A stretch of 64,000 bases of DNA from Flavobacteriales bacterium (GTDB taxonomy: Bacteria; Bacteroidota; Bacteroidia; CAIKAF01), in assembly GCA_025055635.1 (NCBI GenBank), contig JANWWQ010000004.1, forward strand, positions 1 through 64,000, read 5' to 3'. Under the pieces are notes generated by a model. That model did not search any database. It was given only the letters and a program-made list of their open reading frames with translations, and was not told the origin of the DNA. Of this stretch, positions 25,683 through 34,971 are shown one piece after another; the first letter of the stretch is position 1; the number at the start of each line of letters is the position of its first letter. Both the position numbers and the translations under genes were made by a program.

Positions 25683-26496
25683 TTTCAGCGGTGGATTGAG
25701 AAGTCGGAACCTGCACAAACCTACGGCGAAGTTCTTCTGGTAGATACTCAAAAAAGGTATCGCCGCGAAGACCTAATCTCAAAGCCTCCAGAGCGACCAC
25801 TTCCTCAGGTGCAATATTGCCTAGGTTTGCGTTGGCCCCAAGTAATTTGATAAAATAGGTTTGCTGACTTTTCTGCGGTGCCTCCCAAATAATATGCTCC
25901 TGTGGTATCCGGCGCAGGATTTGACGCACCAAAGCCACGTGCGGATGACCACCGGGCCGGTAAATGCCCACCGTCCCACTTTCCCGGGCCTCGGCTATTA
26001 CCTTCCAAGCCCCCGCTTCCAGTTCCCGTTCCATCATATTTTTCCACCGATTGGGAGAAATGAGAATACCGCTTTCCTTGGACCCCACCTCGGACAAAAC
26101 CTTGAATTCCTTGGAAAGCCTGCTGATGAAATGCGCCTTCTGGGAGGGCTTAAGCTTAATTGAACCGTCTGAAACCTCCACAACCTGCAATCGAAGCCTA
26201 CGGTTCAGTGCCACGTACTCGTTGAACATGTCCCTGACCACAAAAGCTTCAAAGAGAGTGCCTCCGAGGTACACCAGGATCCCGGCCGAGTGGTAAATGT
26301 CAATTTTGGAACGTAGGTTCTGTGTACAATAGGCCGTGCCAAAACCGAGCTTCACGAAATCCACAATATGGCCGGCACTTTCGGCCAGATCCTCCGCCTG
26401 ACGTAATGAAAGACCCTTATCCATCACCATCGTGAGCCCCTGAGTTCGGGGCTTACGGGTACGTTCAGGGATAAAGGGCAGTTCCTGAAGTGTCAT
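25657..26496 (-). CDS. comA: Phosphosulfolactate synthase family protein (ComA-like)
   Basis: The 279-residue protein matches the ComA family, whose members add sulfite to phosphoenolpyruvate to give (2R)-phosphosulfolactate, the first step to coenzyme M in methanogens and to sulfolactate in some bacteria. Typical segments are RTQGLTMVMDKGLS near the start, VDFVKLGFGT, YLGGTLFE, VEVSDGSI, EVGSKE and the late WEAPQK followed by GANANLGNI. The last tail of about 20 residues is extra. It overlaps the TPR gene upstream by four bases and the rhodanese downstream by 26. ComB and ComC partners are not in the window. Bacteroidota use sulfonates for capnine-type sulfonolipids, so a link with sulfonate supply is possible but is inference. 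Confidence 0.85.
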   Translation of the reverse strand: MTLQELPFIPERTRKPRTQGLTMVMDKGLSLRQAEDLAESAGHIVDFVKLGFGTAYCTQNLRSKIDIYHSAGILVYLGGTLFEAFVVRDMFNEYVALNRRLRLQVVEVSDGSIKLKPSQKAHFISRLSKEFKVLSEVGSKESGILISPNRWKNMMERELEAGAWKVIAEARESGTVGIYRPGGHPHVALVRQILRRIPQEHIIWEAPQKSQQTYFIKLLGANANLGNIAPEEVVALEALRLGLRGDTFFEYLPEELRRRFVQVPTSQSTAENVAGNTTR

Positions 26497-27914
26497 GATT
26501 TCTGGTTCTGGGCACTCTGGAGAAGCTCCTGTACCCAGGGACGCGCGGCAACTTGAGGAAAATACTCCACAAATTCTTTCCCAAGATTGGGATCCTTTTC
26601 CAAAGCCGCCCGGAGCAACTGGTGGGAAGCGTCTTCTTTATTCAGCAAGCACAGGATACCTGCCAGGCGAGCCCAGAGCCGAGTACTGTCAGGGTTGGCA
26701 CGAATGGCTTCCAGCATGGTTTCAGCACATTCTTGTAAACGATCCTGACGATAAAGCAAATCCCCCAGGTCCAGCCAGGCCTCTTCGTATCCTGAGTCCC
26801 CCTCCAACAGTTCGGTATAAGCTTCCTCCGCCTTTTGATATTCCCCCAAGGCCTTGTGGATGAGGCCCACATACAGAAGGACATCTGGGTCAGAAGGGTC
26901 CAATTTTTCGGCTCTTTTTATGAACGGTAAAGCCTTGTGATAGTCTCCTTCCCGGCTGTATACCACGGCTAACCCCAACCAAGGGCCGACATAATTTTCG
27001 TTATGCCGTATACTTTTTTTGTAATATTCCTTAGCCCGGTGAAAAGCCCCCATCATTTCATGGCATTCACCTATACAATAGTACACATAAAATGAGCGAT
27101 AATCATTAGACTCCAGAATGTGCAATTCCTCCAAGGCTTCCTCATACCGTTCTTCTTCCATGAGTATTTCAGCTTTTAGCATTCGGGCTTCATCATATTC
27201 GGGAGCCAAAAACAAAGCATACTCCAGGGCTTCTAAGGCAGAGGATGTTTTCTCCTGGTCAAACCAAACCAACCCCAGGTAATACCAAGGTTTAGGATTA
27301 TAGGGATCCTCGTCAATCAGGCGGTTGAATTGCTCGATGGCCTTATCCATAGAGGCTGTGGCGCGGTAGACGTGGTACAATTCAAAATAGGCCAAGTCTA
27401 AGTCGGGATTAGCATGAATGGCCTTCAGCAACCACTCAATGGCTTTAGGGGAATTTTGGTCGTTGAAATACTCATTAGCAATATCGATATACAAGTATTC
27501 CTTTTCCTCATCTTTTAATAAACGGCAGGCCCTCTCTAAGCAAGCAGCTGCCTCCCGATGCCGCTGCATGTCGCTGTACACCTCTCCGCGCAACATAAGA
27601 AGTTCGGCCTGTTCCCCGCATATTTCATCTAACTCATCCAACAATGCTAAGGTGCGCTCGTACCGATTTCTCCGTATGTACAACTGGCATAATCTGATTT
27701 TTAGCTCCACGGAGTAAGGATGCTGCTCCAGACCAATTTCGAGGGTTTTTTCAGCTTTGCGAATCTTATTCCGGCGCAGGTAATAATCAAACATCTCCTC
27801 AAACTGAGCTGAGTCAAAATACTTTGTCTTGTTTAGCGCCAGCATCTGCTCAAATTCCAGAATGGTTTGTTCCTCCGGCGAATCAGTTGTAAAATCTTCG
27901 TCGTCCCAGATCAT
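26493..27914 (-). CDS. Tetratricopeptide repeat protein
   Basis: A 473-residue soluble protein made of about 12 TPR units of 34 residues, for example WYYLGLVWFDQEKTSSALEAL and VYYCIGECHEMMGAFHRAKEY. The N-terminus is acidic (MIWDDEDFTTDSPEEQ) and has no signal peptide, so it should be cytoplasmic. TPR arrays bind partner proteins; I cannot name the partner. The stop overlaps the start of the phosphosulfolactate synthase gene by four bases. This co-translation is probably conserved operon structure, not proof of shared function. A TACCTTTG element precedes it. Confidence 0.88.
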   Translation of the reverse strand: MIWDDEDFTTDSPEEQTILEFEQMLALNKTKYFDSAQFEEMFDYYLRRNKIRKAEKTLEIGLEQHPYSVELKIRLCQLYIRRNRYERTLALLDELDEICGEQAELLMLRGEVYSDMQRHREAAACLERACRLLKDEEKEYLYIDIANEYFNDQNSPKAIEWLLKAIHANPDLDLAYFELYHVYRATASMDKAIEQFNRLIDEDPYNPKPWYYLGLVWFDQEKTSSALEALEYALFLAPEYDEARMLKAEILMEEERYEEALEELHILESNDYRSFYVYYCIGECHEMMGAFHRAKEYYKKSIRHNENYVGPWLGLAVVYSREGDYHKALPFIKRAEKLDPSDPDVLLYVGLIHKALGEYQKAEEAYTELLEGDSGYEEAWLDLGDLLYRQDRLQECAETMLEAIRANPDSTRLWARLAGILCLLNKEDASHQLLRAALEKDPNLGKEFVEYFPQVAARPWVQELLQSAQNQKS

Positions 27915-27932
27915 CTTTTTTAGGGTTTAATA

Positions 27933-27940
27933 CAAAGGTA
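27933..27940 (-). promoter_or_regulatory. -7 promoter element of the TPR-comA-rhodanese unit
   Basis: TACCTTTG on the minus strand matches TAnnTTTG, 18 bases before the start codon of the TPR gene. The -33 element is not clear. Confidence 0.5.
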
Positions 27941-27995
27941 AATATTTACCATAAAACCATCACGGATACCCACCTGTTTATGAACACCCCAGAGT

Positions 27996-29504
27996 TTAAT
28001 TCCTGGGGGTTTTAAGAGGCGAGGTGCAAATGCCATACCATTTATGTAAACTCCTGAAATACAGCTTTTTCAATTTACGAGGTGGCGATGTTAGATTATC
28101 GGCAAGGCTGACAGCCAGCCCCCAATAGAAATTTTTCCCACAAAAACCGGCTACCAGAGCTCCAGACGAATGGAGCAGGGAAACACTGTCAGCCAGGGCC
28201 TCTTGAAGGGGGATTAGGGGAGCCGGATAGTAACGGGCAAAATAAGGCCTTTCAGTTTCTATAATAGCCTCTTTTACATCGTGACAGGGATAAGCGGCCA
28301 CATAATATGAAGAGTCCGGGATATTTTTCAGAGATATAGCCACTTCGTTTAGTCGGGGGCCTGTCAATAACACGGGGGTATTCACAGAGGGCAAGCCCTT
28401 TTCGGGGTAGTTTAGGGAAAGCCTCTCATACATCTGCCGTATCCGTTTGTCCATATCAATTCCGGGATATCGCTTTGCTAATTGAAGAGCTTGCGCATGC
28501 ATGGCTTCCACAAAAAGAGTTTGAGGGCCACAATGACACCACCAAGGATGTGAGCTTTGGGTGGTGTCCGTGGTCAGAAAAGTGACCAACCGGGGATAAT
28601 TTCCGGTAAGGCATAACCGATATTTCCGACCTGGGCGAGAAAACCATAATTCTTTAAAAAAGCCATAAAGAATGAGACTGTCCTCTTCACTTACGAGTAG
28701 GGGTTTTGGACGTTTGGCAGAAGGGACAAACGGTTGCTGATGGGAAGGGGTTTGCCCCAACAAACGCATAAGAAATTGGCCGTTAAGGCCATATGAAACT
28801 CCTTCCCCGCCGCTCATATTCCAGAATATTTCAAAATCAGTCAGGACGGCCACGCGACCCTTTTCACCCTCCGCTTTAATCTCCACGGAAAGGGCCAAGG
28901 GGCGGGCCTCAGCCCATGGCTTCCAGAACAGCAAGGTATCTACCCGGATTCCGGGTCGGCTATGCACATTAAGGCAAGCCGGCAAGTAAAGCCTCACGGA
29001 TTGATCAAGCCGCTCAATCCAATTGGCGTTCAGCCAGCCTGCGGCCACCGAATTATCTCCGTATTTTTTGACCGCTGTATCTTTTATGCTAACGCCGTAG
29101 GAATGCAACAACTGATTAAGGGCCACGGCATGGTTAAAAAAATTATCGTGTTCGGCCACCAGAACTAACCTACCGCCTGCTTTCACAAAATCCCGCATAA
29201 GCCGGATTTCCAGTGCCGAATAGTTGCGAAACACTGTGGGCAACACCAGGAGGGTGCATCCTTGACGAGCCCTGCGCATTAAGGGCCTTCTGAGGCGGGC
29301 GAGACTTTTAAAGGAAAGCTCAGGACGATAACCTTCCCGGAGCATCCTAAGCAGAAACTGCCTTTGTCCGGCAAAACCTGGGTCTAAGGGAAAAAAAGGC
29401 TGACCATGGCTCAAATCCACTATTACCGTCTGTCCTTTAAGTAAAAGACCTGTAACCAGAAAAGCCAGGATAGCGATAACGTTTACGATCCCAGGACTTC
29501 TCAT
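27996..29504 (-). CDS. Secreted protein with N-terminal GATase/DUF4350-like domain
   Basis: A 502-residue protein with a signal peptide (MRSPGIVNVIAILAFLVTGLLLKGQ). Residues about 28-250 resemble a DUF4350/ThuA-type GATase-like fold: IVDLSHGQ, a LLVLPTVF strand, the FVKAGGRLVLVAEHDNFF segment and VAVLTDFEIF. Such domains are often non-catalytic ligand-binding modules. The C-terminal half (about 270-502) is not familiar. The start at 29504 gives a four-base ATGA overlap with the DUF4249 gene, so it is the third gene of the receptor operon. The product is periplasmic or surface exposed; its role is unknown. A hairpin CCCCAG/CTGGGG at 27987-28008 overlaps the stop codon, but lacks a U-run. Confidence 0.65.
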   Translation of the reverse strand: MRSPGIVNVIAILAFLVTGLLLKGQTVIVDLSHGQPFFPLDPGFAGQRQFLLRMLREGYRPELSFKSLARLRRPLMRRARQGCTLLVLPTVFRNYSALEIRLMRDFVKAGGRLVLVAEHDNFFNHAVALNQLLHSYGVSIKDTAVKKYGDNSVAAGWLNANWIERLDQSVRLYLPACLNVHSRPGIRVDTLLFWKPWAEARPLALSVEIKAEGEKGRVAVLTDFEIFWNMSGGEGVSYGLNGQFLMRLLGQTPSHQQPFVPSAKRPKPLLVSEEDSLILYGFFKELWFSRPGRKYRLCLTGNYPRLVTFLTTDTTQSSHPWWCHCGPQTLFVEAMHAQALQLAKRYPGIDMDKRIRQMYERLSLNYPEKGLPSVNTPVLLTGPRLNEVAISLKNIPDSSYYVAAYPCHDVKEAIIETERPYFARYYPAPLIPLQEALADSVSLLHSSGALVAGFCGKNFYWGLAVSLADNLTSPPRKLKKLYFRSLHKWYGICTSPLKTPRN

Positions 29505-30430
29505 TGAGCTACAGTCCAAATATCAAAGGCCCCGTAACCCACCCAGCCGCCCATGGCCCCCCCCTGGATATTGCTTTTCACAGAGGATGGATTAGAAAAG
29601 GGATTGCCGCTCGTATTGGCCGACTCCTCAAACGTGCGTAGAAACTCATAGGCAGGCCGGTCAATGGTGCAAAACCGCACATAGATGGTGTCCCCCCGTT
29701 TCCAGTAAAATCTCTCCCTTTGTTCCTGCGCGGTCAGAGTGTCTGAATTGTAAAACACAAAATTTTTGGGATCTGGCCTGTAAAAGGGAAACTCTATACG
29801 TAATCCATTGAATGACTGGTCATCCAGCACACTGGGGTCAAAAATGGGTCGGTAATGCACATACCCTTGCCGTTTACAGAAAAGGCGATAGATGTTCCCG
29901 TATTGGGGGGGATCGGTAAAATAAAGGTTACAGGGACCTAAGGAATCCAACTGTCCTTCGGGCTTCCAACGTAGGCTGTCCAATGCTACAATGGGAGGGA
30001 TAGTGGTGACAGCGGTATATGTTTTTCCATGGAGCCGAATGGTAAGAAAATAGCTCCGACCCGGCTGTCCCACAATAGTATCACCCATGTAAAAAACGGG
30101 AGGAAAATAGGTGGTATCCAAAACCAGGCTCAGATATTCGGTTACCGTTCCGTCGCTAACTGTAACTTCCGCATCCAAGGCCAAAAACTGCGCAATGGAG
30201 TTAGGATCGTAAATGTTAATACCTTGTAGAGGGGTAAAGAAGGGGAAAGTATAAGTGATCCATACCCGGGGATAATCACCGGAAAACAAGCGTCCATCCA
30301 CAACCGGTTTCTTTTCACCTTGAGGAAGCTCCACCGTGATATCCTTCTCACACCCTGACCAGAGTAGAGTCAACACTACCAGGAAGAATAGCCTGATGGT
30401 GGCTTCCATACTTTTTATTGCCTTGCTCAT
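29501..30430 (-). CDS. DUF4249 family lipoprotein
   Basis: This 309-residue protein has a lipoprotein signal with the lipid cysteine in LLWSGC, followed by EKDITVELP. The downstream pattern (KPVVDGRLFSGDYPRVWITYT, then ITVTDG-like EVTVSDG, LTIRLHGKTYTAVTTIP) is typical of DUF4249. These outer-membrane lipoproteins are regularly encoded next to TonB-dependent receptors, as here, and probably act as substrate-capturing partners like SusD, although no ligand is known. It begins four bases after the receptor stop and overlaps the next gene by four bases. Start ATG 30430; ATG 30409 is possible. Confidence 0.85.
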   Translation of the reverse strand: MSKAIKSMEATIRLFFLVVLTLLWSGCEKDITVELPQGEKKPVVDGRLFSGDYPRVWITYTFPFFTPLQGINIYDPNSIAQFLALDAEVTVSDGTVTEYLSLVLDTTYFPPVFYMGDTIVGQPGRSYFLTIRLHGKTYTAVTTIPPIVALDSLRWKPEGQLDSLGPCNLYFTDPPQYGNIYRLFCKRQGYVHYRPIFDPSVLDDQSFNGLRIEFPFYRPDPKNFVFYNSDTLTAQEQRERFYWKRGDTIYVRFCTIDRPAYEFLRTFEESANTSGNPFSNPSSVKSNIQGGAMGGWVGYGAFDIWTVAQ

Positions 30431-30434
30431 GGGC

Positions 30435-32861
30435 TTAGTATTTAAAATTCCACGTGATGGTAGGAATTATAGGGAAAAGCGACACCTGCCGGGCCTGAAG
30501 CTTGAACGTGCCTTCTGTCAGGTTGCCGCTGCTGTTGTAATAAATGAAAAAAGGATTCAGTCTGGAATACACGTTGTAAATTGAGAGACTTAGAGAAGAA
30601 AAGAACTTCTTCTGGGGGCGTGTAAGCACAAAGGTGGCCGCCAGATCCAGTCGGTGGTAGGGAGCAAAGCGATAGGAGTTCCGTTCGGCAAACTCGGTTA
30701 CCAGGCGTTCCTCAATGAAATAGAGGTTTTTAGGTAAGGTTAATGTGTTGCCCGTAGCGTACACAAACACAGCGGAAACGTTCAATCGGGAGGTAATATC
30801 GTAGCTAAGCACCACGGAGAGGTCGTGGCGCCGGTCATACTTGGCCCAGAACGTGCGGCCCTCATTCAGTTGAGGAAAGGTACGGTTGGTCCAGGCCAAT
30901 GTATATCCAATCCAGCCGTTCCACTTGCCACGGGTTTTCCGGATGAAAAACTCGGCTCCCCAAGCCTTACCCTTTCCTTGTACCAGCGTGTTATCAATGT
31001 TGGAGTTTAGGGTTTGGGCAGGATCAGCCCCGTCCTGGAATTCAATCAGGTCACGCATGGGTTTGTAGTACAGTTCCACACTGGTCTCCAGCATATCGTC
31101 CCAAAAATTATGGTAATAGCCCACGGCTACCTGCTGGCTAAACTGCGGTACCACGTACTCCGTGGTGGGCAGCCACACATCAAAAGGCAGCGAGATGGTG
31201 GCTCGCGAAGCCAGTTGGATGTACTGCCAGTTCATGGTGTAGGAGGCTTTCACCGAAGCCCATTCATTCAATTTAAAGCGGGCCGCAAGCCTTGGTTCTG
31301 CCCTGAAGTAAGGTTTTATTAGCTGGTGGCGGCTATAATATATGGTATCCACTGTGGCTCCCAAAGCATCCTTCACATAGCGGATGAAGCGCCCGTTGAA
31401 GGCGTAAAAGGTGGCCCGAACCCCCAGGTTCACACGAAGGCGTTGTGTGACGTCCCAATCATCTGAGGCGTAGGCGGAGGCCTCATTTGAGAAATATAAA
31501 ATAGGCTCCGGTGGTTTTACATCCGTGATCTGCGAAGCAAAGGTGATATTGCTAGGGGTGAACTTATGATTCAAGTATTCGGCCCCAAAGCGCACGTCGT
31601 GGCCTGCCACGGGATAATAGTTGAAATCCGCTTTCAGACCATAGTCGCGCACACCAGAAAAAAGTTTGAAGCGAAAATTGTTCTGGTCTCCTTCAAAACG
31701 GAATTTGTAATCCGTGAATACGGCCATCAGGTTGCTAAAAAGCTTTTTATTGAATTGATGGTTCCAGCGCAATGTGGTGGTGGCGTTGCCCCACACAATG
31801 GCCGCTCGGAAACCTACCTCGCGATTCACAAACGAAAACACATCCCGGCCAAAATATCCGCTCAGATACAGCTTGTCCTTTTCGGAAATGCGGTAATGGA
31901 GTTTGGTATTCATGTCATAGAAATAATACCCCGACCCGCGGAAAGGCGATTTTTTAGGAATAAAAGGTTTGGCGAGCACATCAAAATACGTACGCCTTCC
32001 TGAGGCTATCACGGCCAGTTTGTCCTTGACCAGAGGGCCTTGAACCGTCAGCCGCGAAGCAATGGCTCCCAGTCCACCTTCCACTTCCCAGCGTTTAAGA
32101 TTACCCTCCTTCATGGTGATGTCCACCACGCTGGAAAGGCGTCCGCCGTACTGGGCCGGCATACCACCTTTCACTAAATTAACCGATTTAATGGCGTCGC
32201 TATTGAAAACAGAAAAAAATCCGAACAGGTGTGAGGCGTTGTACACCACGGCCCCGTCCAGCAACACCAGGTTCTGATCGGGTCCCCCGCCGCGTATGTA
32301 AAGGCCGGAATTACCCTCGCCCGAGGATTGCACGCCCGGCAAAAGGGTCAGCGTCTTCAGGATGTCCACTTCCCCGAACAACACCGGTAGCTTTTTCACA
32401 TCTTCCATTTGCAGCTCCACCGTCCCCATGCGTGTGCTTTCGGTGTTCTGACGGCTGCGCTCGTCGGTCACTTCCACCGCCCCGGCCTCAACGGCTACCT
32501 TCTGCAATTCCACCGACAGCGTCAGGTCCCGTGTCAGGTCCACCACCTGGGAAAAATTTCTGTAACCAATGTAGGATACTACCACGGTATATTGCCCCGG
32601 CTCCACCGTTAGGGAGTAGAATCCATAAGTATTGGTCGTGGTGCCCTTAAGATTTTCCTTCAGGTACACGCTGGCTCCCAATAGGGCCTCGCCACTGGCA
32701 GCTTCCCGCACATAACCGGAAAGAGTCACCTTGCGCTGAGCCATTCCAGGATTGAGGGCCCAGACCGCCCAGAGACCTGTCCACATCCAGCCGGCAATAC
32801 GGGAAAGGGCCACCTGCAAAAGCGTCCGCAAAGATATTTCCCCGCTCCCTGGGCCACGCAT
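30435..32861 (-). CDS. TonB-dependent receptor with carboxypeptidase-like domain
   Basis: An 808-residue outer-membrane receptor. It has a signal peptide (about residues 1-41), a carboxypeptidase-regulatory-like beta-sandwich (about 43-120, VTLSGYVREAASGEALLGASV), a plug domain (about 135-250, containing LPVLFGEVDILKTLTLLPGV and YIRGGGPDQNLVLLDGA) and a barrel ending WNFKY. It is of the FecA/CirA-like branch that pairs with DUF4249, not with SusD. The imported substrate is unknown. It leads an operon with the DUF4249 lipoprotein and the GATase-like secreted protein. No clear promoter consensus was found upstream. Confidence 0.93.
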   Translation of the reverse strand: MRGPGSGEISLRTLLQVALSRIAGWMWTGLWAVWALNPGMAQRKVTLSGYVREAASGEALLGASVYLKENLKGTTTNTYGFYSLTVEPGQYTVVVSYIGYRNFSQVVDLTRDLTLSVELQKVAVEAGAVEVTDERSRQNTESTRMGTVELQMEDVKKLPVLFGEVDILKTLTLLPGVQSSGEGNSGLYIRGGGPDQNLVLLDGAVVYNASHLFGFFSVFNSDAIKSVNLVKGGMPAQYGGRLSSVVDITMKEGNLKRWEVEGGLGAIASRLTVQGPLVKDKLAVIASGRRTYFDVLAKPFIPKKSPFRGSGYYFYDMNTKLHYRISEKDKLYLSGYFGRDVFSFVNREVGFRAAIVWGNATTTLRWNHQFNKKLFSNLMAVFTDYKFRFEGDQNNFRFKLFSGVRDYGLKADFNYYPVAGHDVRFGAEYLNHKFTPSNITFASQITDVKPPEPILYFSNEASAYASDDWDVTQRLRVNLGVRATFYAFNGRFIRYVKDALGATVDTIYYSRHQLIKPYFRAEPRLAARFKLNEWASVKASYTMNWQYIQLASRATISLPFDVWLPTTEYVVPQFSQQVAVGYYHNFWDDMLETSVELYYKPMRDLIEFQDGADPAQTLNSNIDNTLVQGKGKAWGAEFFIRKTRGKWNGWIGYTLAWTNRTFPQLNEGRTFWAKYDRRHDLSVVLSYDITSRLNVSAVFVYATGNTLTLPKNLYFIEERLVTEFAERNSYRFAPYHRLDLAATFVLTRPQKKFFSSLSLSIYNVYSRLNPFFIYYNSSGNLTEGTFKLQARQVSLFPIIPTITWNFKY

Positions 32862-32935
32862 GGCTGTGCTGGTAATTTTTTATTGATTTGTGGTTAGCTG
32901 AAAATGAAACCCCTTGCGGGATTTTAGTATTTTTT

Positions 32936-33085
32936 TTTGGGGGGCGTGCCCCCTGCGCGGCCCCTCCCGCTCTCCCCTGGCAAGCGCCCAAAGTTCAAAA
33001 CCTTTAGGGGGGCAGAAAAAAGCATGGGCTGTTAATTTCTCACAACCACCTTTTACACAGGCCCTCCCCTCCCCCCCCACACGCA
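32936..33085. repeat. GC-rich palindrome and C-runs between divergent genes
   Basis: An otherwise AT-rich divergent spacer contains the palindrome GGGGGGCGTGCCCCCT near 32940, then a C-rich stretch and runs such as CCCCTCCCCCCCC near 33072. The composition differs sharply from the flanks and resembles dispersed palindromic intergenic repeats of other Bacteroidota. Only one copy is seen here, so its repeat status is unproven. Confidence 0.3.
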
Positions 33086-33123
33086 CATTCCGAAAAAGAC
33101 TTTTTTTGCATGTAAATTCAAAA

Positions 33124-34047
33124 ATGAAACATCCTGTTCTGAGGGCTATTTTATTTTTCCATTTCCTTCCTTGCCATTCCCAGATCAACTTGGCCGACTC
33201 CTCCGCTCAGGCCGTGGCATACTGGAACAATGGTGACAAAAGGATTTATACCATCAGGTTTGAAAAAGTCAAGATAAAGGATCAGGACACCCTCTCTCTA
33301 AAAGTATTGGAATACGATGCGGAAATCTCCGTGCTCAAGTCAAAACCTGCATTTTATTTAATTCAATGGACGTATCGCTACCGAAATAATCCCTTTACAG
33401 ATTTGATGACTGAAACTTTTCAAACTCTCCCTCACGATTCCCGCATTATATACAAAACCAATGAAATGGGGGAATTTTCTAAACTGGTGAACTGGAGGGA
33501 AATACGTAGTAAAGTAAAACGTCAGATTCATAACTTCTCAAAACTTATATTTAAAATGCCGGAACTTAATATGTTTTTTCAGCAACTGAACACAGCGTTC
33601 GCATCCCGTAAGGCCATTGAAATAGCTTTGATTAAGGATATCCGGCAATTTCATAGTTTTCATGGATATTATTTTAAACTTGGTAAAAATTATATTGCTA
33701 CAACCCAAATACCCAACATTTTTGGAGGTGGCTTTTTGAATGCCGAAAATAAAACCCTGTTAAAGGAAGTAGATGCAAAGAAAGGTACATTCACCATACA
33801 TCTTACCCAGGAGATAGATAAAGAACAACTCACGGAGGTAATTCACAAGTTTATCCGTAATATGGCGGAAAAGATCCACCACGAGCCGCCCAAAAGCGGC
33901 GAAATACCTCAATATAATATTGAAATACAGGTGGAAACTCAATTGGATAACGCGGGCTGGGTAATTGAAAGCATGCATACGCAAACTGTATTTTACAACG
34001 AAAACCGCAATGTGGAAAAAAGACTGATAAAGGCCCACCAAAACTGA
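33124..34047 (+). CDS. Secreted protein of unknown function
   Basis: This 307-residue protein has a short signal peptide (MKHPVLRAILFFHF to CHSQ). The mature part is lysine- and aromatic-rich with alternating strand and helix character and one amphipathic helical segment around residues 120-165; no family was recognised. The frame is open upstream to 32914, but that extension is proline- and serine-rich low-complexity sequence from the GC-rich spacer, so ATG 33124, directly before the signal peptide, was chosen. It is a single gene, divergent from the TonB receptor operon and convergent with DUF2490. A periplasmic location is likely. No function is proposed. Confidence 0.65.
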   Translation: MKHPVLRAILFFHFLPCHSQINLADSSAQAVAYWNNGDKRIYTIRFEKVKIKDQDTLSLKVLEYDAEISVLKSKPAFYLIQWTYRYRNNPFTDLMTETFQTLPHDSRIIYKTNEMGEFSKLVNWREIRSKVKRQIHNFSKLIFKMPELNMFFQQLNTAFASRKAIEIALIKDIRQFHSFHGYYFKLGKNYIATTQIPNIFGGGFLNAENKTLLKEVDAKKGTFTIHLTQEIDKEQLTEVIHKFIRNMAEKIHHEPPKSGEIPQYNIEIQVETQLDNAGWVIESMHTQTVFYNENRNVEKRLIKAHQN

Positions 34048-34182
34048 TGTTTTCATGATTTTGAAATGGACCGTCTCTTCTCATTCCCTTCAGGGAAAAG
34101 GTTGCTGGAAATTTGTTTCAGATTATTTGATTCCCGCTACGCGGATTAAATTTAATATCCTTTTTGCTTAGATTTTTTGTAT

Positions 34183-34971
34183 TTAATTTTCCTGATCCTC
34201 AGGGCCTGAAGATGAAGGATTTTTCACTTTTTTCCGCAAGATCATGAGATAATAACCCACCATGAAAAAATTTCTACCTATTTCATCTTGTAAGTTGTAA
34301 TCAAATTGAAACACATAGCCCACCTGGAAAGTGGAGGCGAGCGAAGGCTTTACGCCCAGCTGAATCTGCAAACGGGTGCGCTCAAAGTAAGGCGCTCTGG
34401 AAGTGAAAAACAGTTCGTTGTGCACATCGGCGCGCAGCATTTTATAACCTGTACGCTGTGGGCCAAAAGGATAGCTGACCCCAAAACGCTGGCGAAAACG
34501 TTCGCGGACGCCCTGGGTGGTGAAGCGCACTTCTACGCGGTAGCGATGGTCCACGCTGAGGGGCCCAAGAGGCTGGTTGAAAGCAGCCTGAGGCCAGAGC
34601 CGTATCTCCGCCGTCCGCATGGGTCGCCGGAAATTGCCTCCTTCCCTGTAGGTGTGGTATAGGCCGGCGCCCAGGCCCGTCGTAAAGGTCTCCGTCACCC
34701 TTAGAAAAACAGCTCCCTTCCCTTCGTAATAGTGAAACCAATCGTAGAAGCGCAATGACCGCAGGCAGCCTTCGGCGAGCAGGGTCCAGCGGGCTGAAGG
34801 CCGGTAGCCCACGCTGACCAGGTTCCAGGACCCCAGCGAAGTCAGTGCATCCTGAGCTATTCCCTTTCCGCTGGTAAATAATAGGATTTTCCCTACGCCA
34901 ACGACCGTGACCGCTCTGCAAGTGCCCAGTGATGTAAAAAATACCCTTGACAAAATATGCTTCCGTCTCAT
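34183..34971 (-). CDS. DUF2490 family outer-membrane beta-barrel protein
   Basis: The 262-residue protein has an N-terminal signal region and then amphipathic beta strands typical of DUF2490: an early SLGSWNLVSVGY, the HYYEGKGA loop, RTAEIRLWPQAAF, HRYRVEVRFT and a terminal VGYYLMIL. Predicted as a small outer-membrane barrel; no substrate is known. The ATG at 34971 overlaps the truB stop by four bases, so it is translated with the truB-mpl unit, but I know of no functional link. The final residues after the last strand are polar (KKVKNPSSSG). Confidence 0.75.
   Translation of the reverse strand: MRRKHILSRVFFTSLGTCRAVTVVGVGKILLFTSGKGIAQDALTSLGSWNLVSVGYRPSARWTLLAEGCLRSLRFYDWFHYYEGKGAVFLRVTETFTTGLGAGLYHTYREGGNFRRPMRTAEIRLWPQAAFNQPLGPLSVDHRYRVEVRFTTQGVRERFRQRFGVSYPFGPQRTGYKMLRADVHNELFFTSRAPYFERTRLQIQLGVKPSLASTFQVGYVFQFDYNLQDEIGRNFFMVGYYLMILRKKVKNPSSSGPEDQEN

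Noticed and set aside
27985..28013. Hairpin CCCCAG/CTGGGG near the end of the 27996 gene, and a string (ACACCCCAGAGTT) shared with 7986 or so.
   Set aside because: No U-run follows on the minus strand, and a shared 13-base string between two gene ends is not enough to call a repeat.
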